This document shows, piece by piece, positions 25,268-34,224 of a stretch of DNA of 49,886 nt. The stretch comes from Curtanaerobium respiraculi (GTDB lineage: Bacteria > Actinomycetota > Coriobacteriia > Coriobacteriales > Eggerthellaceae): NCBI RefSeq assembly GCF_024609215.1, contig NZ_JANIPD030000005.1:1-49886 (forward strand), read 5' to 3'. A program made the position numbers and the translations under genes. The notes below the pieces were generated by a model. The model had not been told where the DNA came from. It did no database searches and saw only the letters and a program-made list of their open reading frames with translations. How positions within the stretch are numbered: the stretch's first letter is position 1; every line of letters begins with the position of its first letter.

Positions 25268-25383
25268 CCTTTCGTCCGTTGGCCAGACGATGAGTCTCAT
25301 CATTTCAGGCATGCCAGGCGACGCTCGCCGAGATTGTTGACATGCCGCGCTCGTCCGGAGCGCCGACTACTCCCCCATCAGGT
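25268..25383 (-). ncRNA. yybP-ykoY manganese riboswitch upstream of terC
   Basis: Reading the minus strand, the aptamer signature appears in order: GGGGGAGTAG (near 25368-25377), TGTCAACAATC (near 25334-25344), CGCCTGGCATGCCTG, and TGATGAGACTCATC. The first and last motifs form the conserved metal-binding loops of the Rfam yybP-ykoY family. After the aptamer, TCGTCTG/CGGACGA can pair just before the AAAGG Shine-Dalgarno of terC, suggesting translational control. Family assignment is from these motifs; exact ends are approximate. Confidence 0.88.
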
Positions 25384-25428
25384 TGGGCAATCATAGCGAA
25401 ACCGCGCGACGGCGCAGCGCCCAGCGCC

Positions 25429-26361
25429 CTATTCTTCGCCGAAGCCCCACATACGCACCTCGGGCTGCAGATCCACGCCGAACCGCTCCTCGACCCGCTG
25501 CCGAACCTGGTCGATGAGCATGCGCACATCCTGCGCCGTGGCCCCGCCCGTGTTCACGATGAACCCCGTGTGCTTCCGGCTCACCTGCGCGCCCCCGACG
25601 GAGAGGCCGCGCAGGCCCGCATCGTCGATGAGCTTCGAGGCGTAGCCCCCCTCGGGGCGTTTGAACGTGCTGCCGGCGCTGGGCATCTCGAGCGGCTGCT
25701 TTTCACGGCGCTTGAACGCGAGTTCGAGCATACGCGACCGGATGTCCCGCTCCGATCCGGGCTCGAGGACCAGGTGCGCCTGCAGGATCAGCAGGCCCTC
25801 CTCGTCCATCATGCTGTGGCGGTACGACCATGCGGCGTCCTCGCGCGGCACGCCGACGAAATCGCCCTGCGCGTCCAGGCAGATGAGGTCAACGCATATC
25901 TGGCTGAATTCACCGCCATATGCCCCGGCGTTCATGATGGCGGCACCGCCGATGGTGCCCGGGATGCCGCAGGCGAACTCGAACCCGGCGAGGGAATGCT
26001 TCGCCGCCACCTCGCCCACATGCGAATTCGCCGCGCCCGAGGTCGCGAACACATCGCACCCGTCAACCTTGACCGTGGAGAACCGGGGGCCCAGCCGCAG
26101 GACGACGCCCCGCAGGCCCGCATCGGCGATCAGAAGGTCGCTTCCCCTGCCCATGATGTGCAAAGGGGCACCGGCCTGCCGGCACGCGTTCACCACGAAC
26201 CGGATCTCATCGACGCTCCCGGGCTCGCAGTACACGTCGGCCGAACCGCCGATGCGGAAGGTTGTGTGCTCGCTCATCGGCTCGTCAAGGCGAACGTTGG
26301 CCTCGCCGAGCCTGGCTGCTATCTCCGAGGCGAGCCCGGCGTGGAGGGAAATGGATTCCAT
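25429..26361 (-). CDS. murB: UDP-N-acetylmuramate dehydrogenase (UDP-N-acetylenolpyruvoylglucosamine reductase)
   Basis: 310 residues from ATG 26361. FAD-binding PCMH fold: EHTTFRIGGSADVYCEP near the start, GRGSDLLIADAG, AACGIPGT-type motif FACGIPGTIGGAAIMNAG, SYRHS with the catalytic Arg, SAGSTFKRPEGGYASKLID with the catalytic Ser, and PEVRMWG with the Glu. Type II MurB pattern (no extra loop). Makes UDP-MurNAc for peptidoglycan. Start site has a weak SD (GGGCC), 8 bases after the DUF697 gene's stop; last gene of the wall operon. Confidence 0.94.
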   Translation of the reverse strand: MESISLHAGLASEIAARLGEANVRLDEPMSEHTTFRIGGSADVYCEPGSVDEIRFVVNACRQAGAPLHIMGRGSDLLIADAGLRGVVLRLGPRFSTVKVDGCDVFATSGAANSHVGEVAAKHSLAGFEFACGIPGTIGGAAIMNAGAYGGEFSQICVDLICLDAQGDFVGVPREDAAWSYRHSMMDEEGLLILQAHLVLEPGSERDIRSRMLELAFKRREKQPLEMPSAGSTFKRPEGGYASKLIDDAGLRGLSVGGAQVSRKHTGFIVNTGGATAQDVRMLIDQVRQRVEERFGVDLQPEVRMWGFGEE

Positions 26362-26369
26362 GGACGGCC

Positions 26370-27650
26370 CTAGCGGGAGCGGCGCGTCGAATAGGAGTCG
26401 AGGAATTCCGCAACGAAGTGGTCGGGATCGAGCCCCTCGCGCTTGCAGAACTCCTCGATGGCGGCGCGCAGGCCGGGGATCAGCGCCCCGACCCCGTGCG
26501 CGGCGAAGGGGGCGATCCGCTCCCCCACCCGCCCCGCGTACGGCGAGGCGGCGGCCGCGGCTTTGCGGAGGGCGCCGAGGGCGTGGGGCGCAGCCGCGAC
26601 CGCGGCGCTCGACAATGTGCCCACCGCTTCGATGGCGAGGGTTTCCGCGGCGGCTCCGGCGCCCTTGATGTACGGGACGGCTTTGCCCAGGGCATCTTGG
26701 GCGCGCGCCGCCAGGGCATCGCGGCGGCCATCGTAGCGCGGCGCCTCGTACACGCCGCCCGTCTGCTTCTCGAACCAGGCGACCGCCGCACGGCCCATGG
26801 CCTGCGTCATGGCCGCACCGACCCCGCCGCGGACGGCCCATCCGAGCCCGGGGACGATGCCCGCGGCCTCGCGGGCGATCGTGCGTCCGACGAATCCGCT
26901 TCCCACGACAACGGCAAGCTCGCGCCACCGTTCCGTCCCGATGTCCAGGCCGTACGCCGCCGCAATCTGAAGCACCATCCTGGCCTGGTTCGCGGTCATG
27001 AGGGGCATATCGGCCCCCGGGATCAAGGGGATAGCGCCGATGCCGGCATTCTCGATCGAAGCGAGGGCGATCACGTTGTTCGCAAGCGGCTTGCGCACGA
27101 AGGGGAAGGCCAGTGCGAACGCCAGGCGCTTTCGCTGGAATGTCGCGACGAACCATTCGCCCAAACGTGTCGCCATGGTGCGCTCGCGGTCGACCGTCAG
27201 GGGGTACGGCTCCTGGTTGAGCGGATCGTCCGCCGTCCGCAACCCGCCGTCCACCGCGGGATCGGGTGCGACGACATCCTCCGCAGCGAGCGCGTCGCCC
27301 GTTGCCGCGGCGGCGGATGCGATGGCGTCCGGGGAGGCCGTCACCACCACGGCGGGAACCCCATCGCCGTTGAGCACCTTCACCATCGGCCCCGTTTCGG
27401 GGGAATCAGCTGCGAGCAGCACGGCGACATCGCACCCGATCCGCACCGTCGCTGCGGCGCGCGCAAAGTCGCGCGGCTCCACCGTGCATCGCGCCGACGT
27501 GGTGGCGAACAGGCCGCGCACGTACCGTGCGATATCCTCCGGCGCCGTGGGATCGATGAAGAGCGCCACGTGCAGCGGCATCTGCCGTGCGGCGTCCACA
27601 TCGGTCATGGCTTCGAGCAGCGCTCCCACATCCACTGGCATCTTCGGCAT
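26370..27650 (-). CDS. DUF697 domain membrane-associated protein
   Basis: 426 residues; ATG 27650 has AAGGAGG 6 bases upstream, better than the ATG two codons earlier. N-terminal ~130 residues look like a GTPase-derived or Rossmann-like region without a P-loop (VALFIDPTAPEDIARY, VAVLLAADSPETG). The central block RKPLANNVIALASIENAGIG ... PGADMPLMTANQARMVLQIA ... GLGWAVRGGVGA is a clear DUF697 membrane domain (~185-300), found elsewhere fused to Era-like GTPases. The C-terminus is Ala-rich. It sits between rodA and murB with short gaps, so a cell-envelope role is likely but unproven. Confidence 0.75.
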   Translation of the reverse strand: MPKMPVDVGALLEAMTDVDAARQMPLHVALFIDPTAPEDIARYVRGLFATTSARCTVEPRDFARAAATVRIGCDVAVLLAADSPETGPMVKVLNGDGVPAVVVTASPDAIASAAAATGDALAAEDVVAPDPAVDGGLRTADDPLNQEPYPLTVDRERTMATRLGEWFVATFQRKRLAFALAFPFVRKPLANNVIALASIENAGIGAIPLIPGADMPLMTANQARMVLQIAAAYGLDIGTERWRELAVVVGSGFVGRTIAREAAGIVPGLGWAVRGGVGAAMTQAMGRAAVAWFEKQTGGVYEAPRYDGRRDALAARAQDALGKAVPYIKGAGAAAETLAIEAVGTLSSAAVAAAPHALGALRKAAAAASPYAGRVGERIAPFAAHGVGALIPGLRAAIEEFCKREGLDPDHFVAEFLDSYSTRRSR

Positions 27651-27662
27651 GAGCATCCTCCT

Positions 27663-28856
27663 TCATCGCCCGCTATGGGCCCACACGGATCCGATGAATC
27701 CGAGCATCACGAAATTCACGACCATGAACGACGAGCCGTAGCTCATGAACGGCAGCGGAATGCCGGTGATGGGCATCAACCCGATATCCATGCCGATGTT
27801 CTCCAATATCTGGAACAGCCACATGCCCGCGGCGCACATGACCAGCACGGTGCCGAACAGGTCATTGGCATTATAGGCGATCTGATAGATGATGGCGATG
27901 AGCAGGCCGTAGAGCGCGAGCAGCGCCAGCGCCCCCACGAAGCCGAACTGCTCGCCCAACACGCAGAAGATGAAATCGGTGGGCGCCTCGGGCAGGTAAC
28001 CGAGGGTGCTCTGGGTCGCGTTCATCCAACCCTTGCCCAGGATCCCGCCGCTCCCCACGGCGATCTTGGCCTGCCGGAGGTTGTAGCCGTCGCCCGAGGT
28101 GTCGTAGCTGTTGTCCAAGAACACGAGCAGCCGCGCCCGCTGGTAGTTCTTCAGCAGCACGTCATGGCCCGCGATGGCATCGGCAATGGGATCGATGAGG
28201 AAAAGCGCCACGATGCCGCCTGCCAGAACGCCCGCGACGATGGCGATGTAGCGCGGCCGCGCCCCGCTCACCAGAAGCGCCACCCCGGCGATGAACAGGT
28301 ACACCATGCCGGTGCCGAGGTCGGGCTGCGTCATGATGCACACGAAGGGCACGAGCATGAGCGCGAGCGCCTTGAGGAAATCGCGGGGGTCGGTCAGCTT
28401 GCCGTGATAGCGCGACACCACGCTTGCCGCCTGCAGGATCACCGTGATCTTCGCGAACTCGCCCGGCTGGAACCGGACCTTGCCGATACCCACCCACGAG
28501 GTGGCCCCGTTCGCCGACTGGCCGATCAGGGGGATGTGGGGGCTCATGATCAGCACGATGTTGATGATGAGGAACAGCACCAAATAATGGGAGAGCTGAT
28601 GGTAATCGAAGCGGAACAGCAGGAGCATGAGCGCGATGCCGATCGCAACGCCGCCGACCTGGCGCGAGAAATTGTAATTCTCGTTCGCCGCGACCGCCGA
28701 ATAGACCACGAGCAGCCCGTAGATCACCAGCACGGCGACGGTGGCCAGCAGCGGCACATTGAGATATTTGAAGCGGCGCGGCGCGGTCGCCGCGGCCACC
28801 TGGCGGTCGGCCTGCGCAAGCGAGGAGATCTGCTGCATGCGTTGCACGGTGCCCAT
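27663..28856 (-). CDS. rodA: rod shape-determining peptidoglycan glycosyltransferase RodA
   Basis: 397 residues, SEDS family with about ten membrane helices after a ~30-residue cytoplasmic N-terminus. Motifs: GATSWVGIGKVRFQPGEFAKI, TQPDLGTGMVY, and the C-terminal GLMPITGIPLPFMSYGSS. The conserved catalytic Asp lies in the large loop. It polymerises glycan strands together with PBP2, whose gene ends 8 bases upstream. Confidence 0.95.
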   Translation of the reverse strand: MGTVQRMQQISSLAQADRQVAAATAPRRFKYLNVPLLATVAVLVIYGLLVVYSAVAANENYNFSRQVGGVAIGIALMLLLFRFDYHQLSHYLVLFLIINIVLIMSPHIPLIGQSANGATSWVGIGKVRFQPGEFAKITVILQAASVVSRYHGKLTDPRDFLKALALMLVPFVCIMTQPDLGTGMVYLFIAGVALLVSGARPRYIAIVAGVLAGGIVALFLIDPIADAIAGHDVLLKNYQRARLLVFLDNSYDTSGDGYNLRQAKIAVGSGGILGKGWMNATQSTLGYLPEAPTDFIFCVLGEQFGFVGALALLALYGLLIAIIYQIAYNANDLFGTVLVMCAAGMWLFQILENIGMDIGLMPITGIPLPFMSYGSSFMVVNFVMLGFIGSVWAHSGR

Positions 28857-28864
28857 ATCTCCCC

Positions 28865-31009
28865 CTAATCCGTCCGGCTCGAGTCCGCAGGGCCCGAACT
28901 GCTCACATTGACCGAATACGCTCCGCTGATGGCGTTGATCGATTTCTTGTCCAGCGTCCCGCTATCGTAGTCCAACGCGGCCTTCAGCACCTCGGCGCAC
29001 ATGGGAATCGCATTGGCGCTGTTGGAGATGCCCTCCTCCACCAGGCACGCCACCACGTACTTGGGGTCGTCGGCGGGCGCGTAGCAGCAGAACCAGCTGT
29101 AGTCCTTCTTCCCCGCGACCTCGGCGGTGCCGGTCTTCCCCGCGACCTCGACGTCGATGTCCGAGAAGAAGTGCTTGTTGAACTCGTTCACGGTGATCAC
29201 GTCGCGCAGGCCCTGGTGCACCAGGCTGAGGTTGGCGGCGTTTTGCCGAGGCGAGGCGATCACCTCCGGCGTGTAGGAGAGCACGGTCTCGCCGAGCGAG
29301 TTGCGCACCTCCTTCAGCACATGCGGCCGGTATATCTTCCCCCGGGCGATGCCGCAGTAGCCCGCGGCGATCTGCAGCGGGGTCACCAGGACGTAACCCT
29401 GCCCGATGGACATGTTCGTCATATCGCCGCCCTGCCACACGGCCTCCTCGGGCGCGTCTTTGAAATATTCCGCTTTCCAAGCAGGGGTGGGGATGCGCCC
29501 CGAGGCCTCGCCCGCCAGGTCGATGCCCGTCTTGCTGCCGAACCCATACGACATGATCGAGTCCTGCAGCGCGGTCTCGGGCAGCGTGGAGCTCTGGTAG
29601 AAGCCCTTCGCGATCTCGTAGAAGACGACGTCGCACGAATGCGCGATGCCGCCCACCAGATCGAGGTGGCCGTGGCCGGTCGTCAGCCAGCATTTCTGGG
29701 CGAACGCCGTGCCGAACCCCGTCCACGTGCCGCTGCAGTCGAACCCGGAGGTCGCGTCGGCGATGCCGTTGTCGAGCGCGGCCATGCTGGTGAACGCCTT
29801 GAACGTGGAGGCGGCGGGGTACGTGCCCTGCACCACGCGGTCCATGAGCGGGTAGTACGAATCTGCGGAGCTGAACTCGTTCCACGCGTCCTGGGAGATG
29901 CCCCCGATGAAACTCGCAGGGCTGAACGTGGGAAAATTCGAAAGCGCGATGACCTCGCCGTTGGTGGCATCGAGGCACACCAGGCCCGCGCCGGTGCCGC
30001 TGCCCTGCCCCAACACCCCTCCGGGCGCGACGATGTCGCGCAGGATCTGATCCGCCGCGGACTGCACGGGACCGCGGATCGTGAGGTAGATGTCGTTGCC
30101 CCGCAACGGCGCCGTGGTGCTGGTCACCTCCTTGACGTTTCCCGCGGCATCGGTGAGCACCGTGCGGGCGCCGTGATCCCCGGCGAGCAGCTCCTCGTAG
30201 TACGATTCCACCCCGCTCTTGCCCACCATATCGCCGGATTGGAGGTTCTGCCCCGCCGACGCGTTCGCGAGGTCCTGCTCAGACGCCGTGCCCGTGTACC
30301 CGAGCACGTGGGCGGCCAGCGCGCCGTACGGGTACACGCGCTGGGTGCGCATCTCGCAGGTGATGCCGGGGAATGCCGGGGAATGCTCGCTGATGAAGGC
30401 CACCTCGCGCAGGGTCGCGTCGTTTTGGACCACGCGCGACGCCTGGGCCCCGCTCGTGGTATCGAGGATGCGCTGCCGCACGACCTGCTTCGGAATGCCC
30501 ATCAGCGTGCTCAGCCGCTGAACGACGTCGTGGTTGTTGGCGACGCCCGCCTCGGCGAGCACGGCGTAGCTCGAGCGGTTGGTGACCAGGGGCACGGCGC
30601 CGGCATCGTATATGATCCCGCGGGGAGCCGGCGTGTACACCGTGGTGAACAGGTTGGAGGCGGAAGCGTCCTTGTAATACGAGGACGATAGCACCTGCAT
30701 GCTGAACAGCTTCGCGGCCAGCGAGCCGAAGATGGCGGCCGCCGCCACGCCCATGGCGACGAAGCGCCCTTCGACGGCAGATCCGGCTCCCGCGGAAGCC
30801 GTGGTGTGTTCCGCGACCTGCGTATGCCCCGTCACGCCGAATCCGGTCTTCTGCTTCGCAGGCTCCACGCCGAACGTGTCGATGGTCCTCAGCCCGCGCG
30901 AGGCGGAGACCACGCTCCTGTTCTTCCGGTTCCGACGGCGGGACACCATCACGACGACGAAGACGATGAGGGCGAGCGTAGCCAGTCCCGCGAGTATCGC
31001 TGGCAGCAA
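28865..31009 (-). CDS. mrdA: penicillin-binding protein 2 (transpeptidase), with N-terminal extension
   Basis: 714 residues from TTG (AGGGGGT 6 bases upstream), 11 bases after the mreD stop. First a hydrophobic segment (PAILAGLATLALIVFVVV, ~3-20) and basic stretch RRRNRKNR, then a ~60-residue polar linker, then the usual membrane helix (~85-105) and pedestal domain. Transpeptidase: active-site AASTFKAF (Ser ~401), SxN as SCD, and KTGTAEV (~625). Two hydrophobic N-terminal segments are not typical of PBP2, which has one. Partner of RodA in elongation. Confidence 0.9.
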   Translation of the reverse strand: MLPAILAGLATLALIVFVVVMVSRRRNRKNRSVVSASRGLRTIDTFGVEPAKQKTGFGVTGHTQVAEHTTASAGAGSAVEGRFVAMGVAAAAIFGSLAAKLFSMQVLSSSYYKDASASNLFTTVYTPAPRGIIYDAGAVPLVTNRSSYAVLAEAGVANNHDVVQRLSTLMGIPKQVVRQRILDTTSGAQASRVVQNDATLREVAFISEHSPAFPGITCEMRTQRVYPYGALAAHVLGYTGTASEQDLANASAGQNLQSGDMVGKSGVESYYEELLAGDHGARTVLTDAAGNVKEVTSTTAPLRGNDIYLTIRGPVQSAADQILRDIVAPGGVLGQGSGTGAGLVCLDATNGEVIALSNFPTFSPASFIGGISQDAWNEFSSADSYYPLMDRVVQGTYPAASTFKAFTSMAALDNGIADATSGFDCSGTWTGFGTAFAQKCWLTTGHGHLDLVGGIAHSCDVVFYEIAKGFYQSSTLPETALQDSIMSYGFGSKTGIDLAGEASGRIPTPAWKAEYFKDAPEEAVWQGGDMTNMSIGQGYVLVTPLQIAAGYCGIARGKIYRPHVLKEVRNSLGETVLSYTPEVIASPRQNAANLSLVHQGLRDVITVNEFNKHFFSDIDVEVAGKTGTAEVAGKKDYSWFCCYAPADDPKYVVACLVEEGISNSANAIPMCAEVLKAALDYDSGTLDKKSINAISGAYSVNVSSSGPADSSRTD

Positions 31010-31020
31010 TGCGGCACCCC

Positions 31021-31545
31021 CTATCGGAATTGCGAGGGGCCGACGGGCTTCATCGTGGGTTGGACCCCTTGGATGAACCGCGAGGCGAGCGGATACAGGA
31101 TCAACCCGAGCACCGCATCGTACAGCGCGCAGGGAAGCGCCCGGTACACGAAGGCATCCAACGGAGACAGGCTCGCGGAGAGGGCGAGCAAAAACGCCGC
31201 GTACAGGATGTCGACGACGAGTGAGAGCGCGATGAGGATCGCCAGCGGCGCGCCCACGGTGTCGTGTCCGAACACGGCATGGAGCCGCTGCGCTGCGAAC
31301 GCGGCGAGGGTGAGCAGGAAGGCGAGTCCGCCGACCGGTCCATATCCCAGAAGATCGGATGTCAGCCCGAGCGCGAAGGCGAGCACGAGCACCGAATCCC
31401 TTGGCAGGAGCATGGCGATGACCAGGGAGTAGACGAGCATGAAATTCGGAACCACCTGGAAGATGGCGATGTTGGGGGCGATGACCACCTGAAGGAGCAC
31501 GGTGACGATGCCGCCGATGACGATGAGTTTCATTTCGCGTGACAT
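31021..31545 (-). CDS. mreD: rod shape-determining protein MreD
   Basis: 174 residues, about five hydrophobic helices, with the moderately conserved VVPNFMLVYSL and GLTSDLLGYGPVGG segments. Sequence conservation is low in this family, but the place between mreC and PBP2 settles it. Integral membrane part of the elongasome. Confidence 0.9.
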   Translation of the reverse strand: MSREMKLIVIGGIVTVLLQVVIAPNIAIFQVVPNFMLVYSLVIAMLLPRDSVLVLAFALGLTSDLLGYGPVGGLAFLLTLAAFAAQRLHAVFGHDTVGAPLAILIALSLVVDILYAAFLLALSASLSPLDAFVYRALPCALYDAVLGLILYPLASRFIQGVQPTMKPVGPSQFR

Positions 31546-31557
31546 GCGGGCTCCTCC

Positions 31558-32457
31558 CTATCTGCTCGATGATTTCGACGTGGTGGAACCGCTCGGATCC
31601 GACGGTTCGGCAAGGCCGGAGGAATTCATGCCGGTCACCACCATCACCTCTTCGAGGGGCGAGGCGGAGGCATTCGGCTCGACGATGATCTTTCGGTTCT
31701 CGTCGCCCTGGGAACCGTCGACCTTCACGACCGTCCCGATCATGATGCCGCGGTAATAGCCGCCGCCGAGCCCCGAGGTGATGACGACGTCGCCCGTCGA
31801 GACCGAGACGTCGCTGCTCACGTCCTCCAGGTACAGCAAGCCGTCGAGGGAGCCGACGAGGATCCCCTCCGCGCGGCTCGATTGGATCATCGCGGCAACG
31901 CCCGTCTGCCGATCCTGGAGCAGGCGCACGTCCGCCTTGGTGGCCGAGGCCGAGATGACCTGGCCCACCAGGCCGCTGCCGCCGATCACCGGCAGGCCGG
32001 CGCGGACGCCGTCGTCGGTGCCCCCGTCGATGGTGAGCACCTGGTTCCACGAATCGGTGCTGCGCGAGATCACCCGGCAGGTCACGCCTTCCATGGCGTA
32101 CTGGTCCTTCACGCCCAGAAGCTCCTGCAGGCGCTGCGCCTCCTGGTAGTACTCCTCCATCTGGGCGACGCGCTGCCGCAGCTCCTCGTTCGTCGTGCGC
32201 AGCGCCGTGAGCGTGTCCTCGTTCGCCTGGGCGTTCGAAACCATGTCGGAGGTCGATTGCTCGGCGCCCGAGAGCATGCCCGAAAGCACCTTCGCCGGAG
32301 TGAACACGCTCGAAACCGTGCCCTGCACGTTGTGGAGCGGGCCCGTCGAGCCCTCGCGCGCATAGCCTGTGATCAGCACGAGCGAGAGCACCAGCAACAC
32401 GACGAGCAGCACCGCCGACCTCACCGACGATGGGTCTTGTCTGAAATCCAAAGCCAT
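31558..32457 (-). CDS. mreC: rod shape-determining protein MreC
   Basis: 299 residues from ATG 32457. One N-terminal membrane helix (AVLLVVLLVLSLVLITGY), a coiled coil at ~60-105 (TALRTTNEELRQRVAQMEEY), then the beta domain with DGGTDDGVRAGLPVIGGSGLVGQV and GDVVITSGLGGGYYRG. The last ~20 residues are Ser/Gly/Pro-rich. Periplasm-side scaffold linking MreB, MreD and PBP2. Confidence 0.93.
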   Translation of the reverse strand: MALDFRQDPSSVRSAVLLVVLLVLSLVLITGYAREGSTGPLHNVQGTVSSVFTPAKVLSGMLSGAEQSTSDMVSNAQANEDTLTALRTTNEELRQRVAQMEEYYQEAQRLQELLGVKDQYAMEGVTCRVISRSTDSWNQVLTIDGGTDDGVRAGLPVIGGSGLVGQVISASATKADVRLLQDRQTGVAAMIQSSRAEGILVGSLDGLLYLEDVSSDVSVSTGDVVITSGLGGGYYRGIMIGTVVKVDGSQGDENRKIIVEPNASASPLEEVMVVTGMNSSGLAEPSDPSGSTTSKSSSR

Positions 32458-32477
32458 GCGGCGGAGCTTACCTGCGC

Positions 32478-33527
32478 CTAGCGCGAGCGCATGAGCGTCT
32501 GCTTCAACGCCGTGGGGGTCTCGAGCACCTTCAGGCACCCCATGACCACGTTGGTGAGCGCAGTCTCGCTGACCCAGACGGGGATCTCGAGCTGTTCGGA
32601 CAGGTAGCGGTCGAGCCCTGAGAGCAGGCCGCCGCCGCCCGTGAGCAGGATCCCGTTCTGGATGATGTCGCTGGCCAGGTCGGGATTGGTCTTCTTGAAG
32701 GTCTCCTTGATGTGGAGCACCATCTCGTCGATGGAGGACTGCAGGCTGGCGCGAACGTCCTCGGACTGGATGGTGACCTCCTTCGGCTGCTCGGTGAGCA
32801 CGTCCTGGCCGCTGATGATCATGTCGCGTTCGCGGCCGTCGTCGAACGGCAGGATGGAGCCGATCTTGATCTTGATGACCTCGGCCGTGCGCTCGCCGAT
32901 CTTGATGCCCAGAAGGTCGCGCAGGTACATGGCGATCGCCTCGTCCATGCGGTTGCCCGCAAGGCGCAGGCTGCTGCTGGTGACGATGCCGCCCAGGCTG
33001 ATGACGGCGACCTCGGTCGTGCCGCCGCCGATGTCGACGACCATGCTGCCCGTGGGCTCGGTCACCGGCAGATCGGCCCCCATGGCGGCTGCCATGGGCT
33101 CTTCGATGAGGTACGCCTGGCGCGCGCCCGCCTGGATGGTGGCCTCGAAGACGGCGCGCTTCTCCACGCTGGTGGCGCCGCAGGGGATGCACACGACGAT
33201 GCGCGGCTTGGGCTGCCAGGGGTATTTGCGCTCGACCGCCTTGTTGATGAACGCCGAGAGCATTGCTTCGGTGACGTCGTAATCGGCGATCACGCCGTCG
33301 TGCAGCGGGTGCTCAGCTGAGAACGCGTCGGGCGTGTGGTTGATCATGTTCTTCGCCTCGTGGCCCACGGCAAGGACGCGATGCGTGCTCTTTTCTATAG
33401 CGACAACGGAGGGCTCGTTGATCACGATGCCTTCGCCCGTAACGGCGACGAGGGTATTCGCGGTCCCCAGGTCGATCGCCATGTCATACGACGATCCGGC
33501 CGAATTGAACCAATCCATAAACGACAT
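32478..33527 (-). CDS. mreB: rod shape-determining protein MreB (bacterial actin)
   Basis: 349 residues. Actin-fold motifs: MAIDLGTANTLV (phosphate 1), VVDIGGGTTEVAVISLGG (phosphate 2), LTGGGGLLSGLD (adenosine), and the membrane-binding N-terminus MSFMDWF. First gene of the mre operon; AAGGATCACCTTT precedes the ATG. Forms membrane-bound filaments that position the elongasome. Confidence 0.97.
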   Translation of the reverse strand: MSFMDWFNSAGSSYDMAIDLGTANTLVAVTGEGIVINEPSVVAIEKSTHRVLAVGHEAKNMINHTPDAFSAEHPLHDGVIADYDVTEAMLSAFINKAVERKYPWQPKPRIVVCIPCGATSVEKRAVFEATIQAGARQAYLIEEPMAAAMGADLPVTEPTGSMVVDIGGGTTEVAVISLGGIVTSSSLRLAGNRMDEAIAMYLRDLLGIKIGERTAEVIKIKIGSILPFDDGRERDMIISGQDVLTEQPKEVTIQSEDVRASLQSSIDEMVLHIKETFKKTNPDLASDIIQNGILLTGGGGLLSGLDRYLSEQLEIPVWVSETALTNVVMGCLKVLETPTALKQTLMRSR

Positions 33528-33569
33528 AAAGGTGATCCTTCATTTCGAGAAAATTTTGCAGTATCCCAT

Positions 33570-33578
33570 ATTATCACA
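33570..33578 (-). promoter_or_regulatory. candidate extended -10 for the mre operon
   Basis: Minus-strand TGTGATAAT about 45 bases before the mreB ATG in an AT-rich stretch; -35 not evident. Confidence 0.45.
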
Positions 33579-33654
33579 GGGGATCGGATCGACGGGCGCC
33601 TCGGACAGCGTTTCACCATAGCGACACCACAGCGAAACGACCGGCGATGGAAAA

Positions 33655-33684
33655 GGCGAAGGCGGGCCCGAAAGCCCGCCTCGC
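33655..33684 (-). terminator. intrinsic terminator of ndk
   Basis: On the minus strand GGCGAGGCGGGC pairs with GCCCGCCTTCGCC around a TTTCGG loop, followed by TTTT. It separates ndk from the mreB promoter. Confidence 0.8.
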
Positions 33685-33712
33685 CGCATGCAGTTGCCGG
33701 ATGGAAACGCCC

Positions 33713-34117
33713 CTAGCCGAAGAACACGCCGATCTCGCGCTCGGCGGATTCCGGGCTGTCGGAGCCGTGGATGACGTTCTCGTCCATGATCAGGCCGAAA
33801 TCGCCGCGGATGGTGCCGGGGGCGGCATCCGCGGGGTTGGTGGCGCCCATGAGCGCGCGCACCTTGGCAACGGCGCCCTCGCCGGAAACGACCATCTTCA
33901 CGACCGGGCCGCTGGTGATGTAGGCGATCAGCCCGTCGTAGAAGGGCTTGCCCTCGTGTTCGGCGTAGTTCGCCTTCGCCTGCTCGGGCGTGACCATGCC
34001 GAGCTCCATGCGCTCGATCTTGAGGCCCGCGCGCTCGAAGCGGTTGACGATCTCGCCGATGTGGCCGTTGCGGACGCCGTCGGGCTTGATCATCGTGTAC
34101 GTCTTCTGTTCTGCCAT
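33713..34117 (-). CDS. ndk: nucleoside diphosphate kinase
   Basis: 134 residues. TYTMIKPDGVRNG, catalytic NVIHGSDSPESAEREI (His ~117), and the usual compact length. Equilibrates nucleoside triphosphates. Own terminator follows. Confidence 0.97.
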   Translation of the reverse strand: MAEQKTYTMIKPDGVRNGHIGEIVNRFERAGLKIERMELGMVTPEQAKANYAEHEGKPFYDGLIAYITSGPVVKMVVSGEGAVAKVRALMGATNPADAAPGTIRGDFGLIMDENVIHGSDSPESAEREIGVFFG

Positions 34118-34184
34118 CGATGTTCCCCGTATACTCTTTCTGCCGCTTCTCGCGCAGCGGCCGCGCTCTTTTCCTATCGCACAA

Positions 34185-34210
34185 GCATGCCGAGGCGAAC
34201 CCCGGCATGC
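34185..34210 (-). terminator. hairpin after the TPR protein gene
   Basis: GCATGCCG/CGGCATGC with a 10-base loop, 15 bases past the stop; no U-tract. Confidence 0.4.
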
Positions 34211-34224
34211 CCATTGAAACCGTT

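Noticed and set aside
26262-28868. 868-residue plus-strand open frame rich in His and Arg
   Set aside because: Antisense of murB, DUF697 and rodA genes, which have clear motifs and SD sites.
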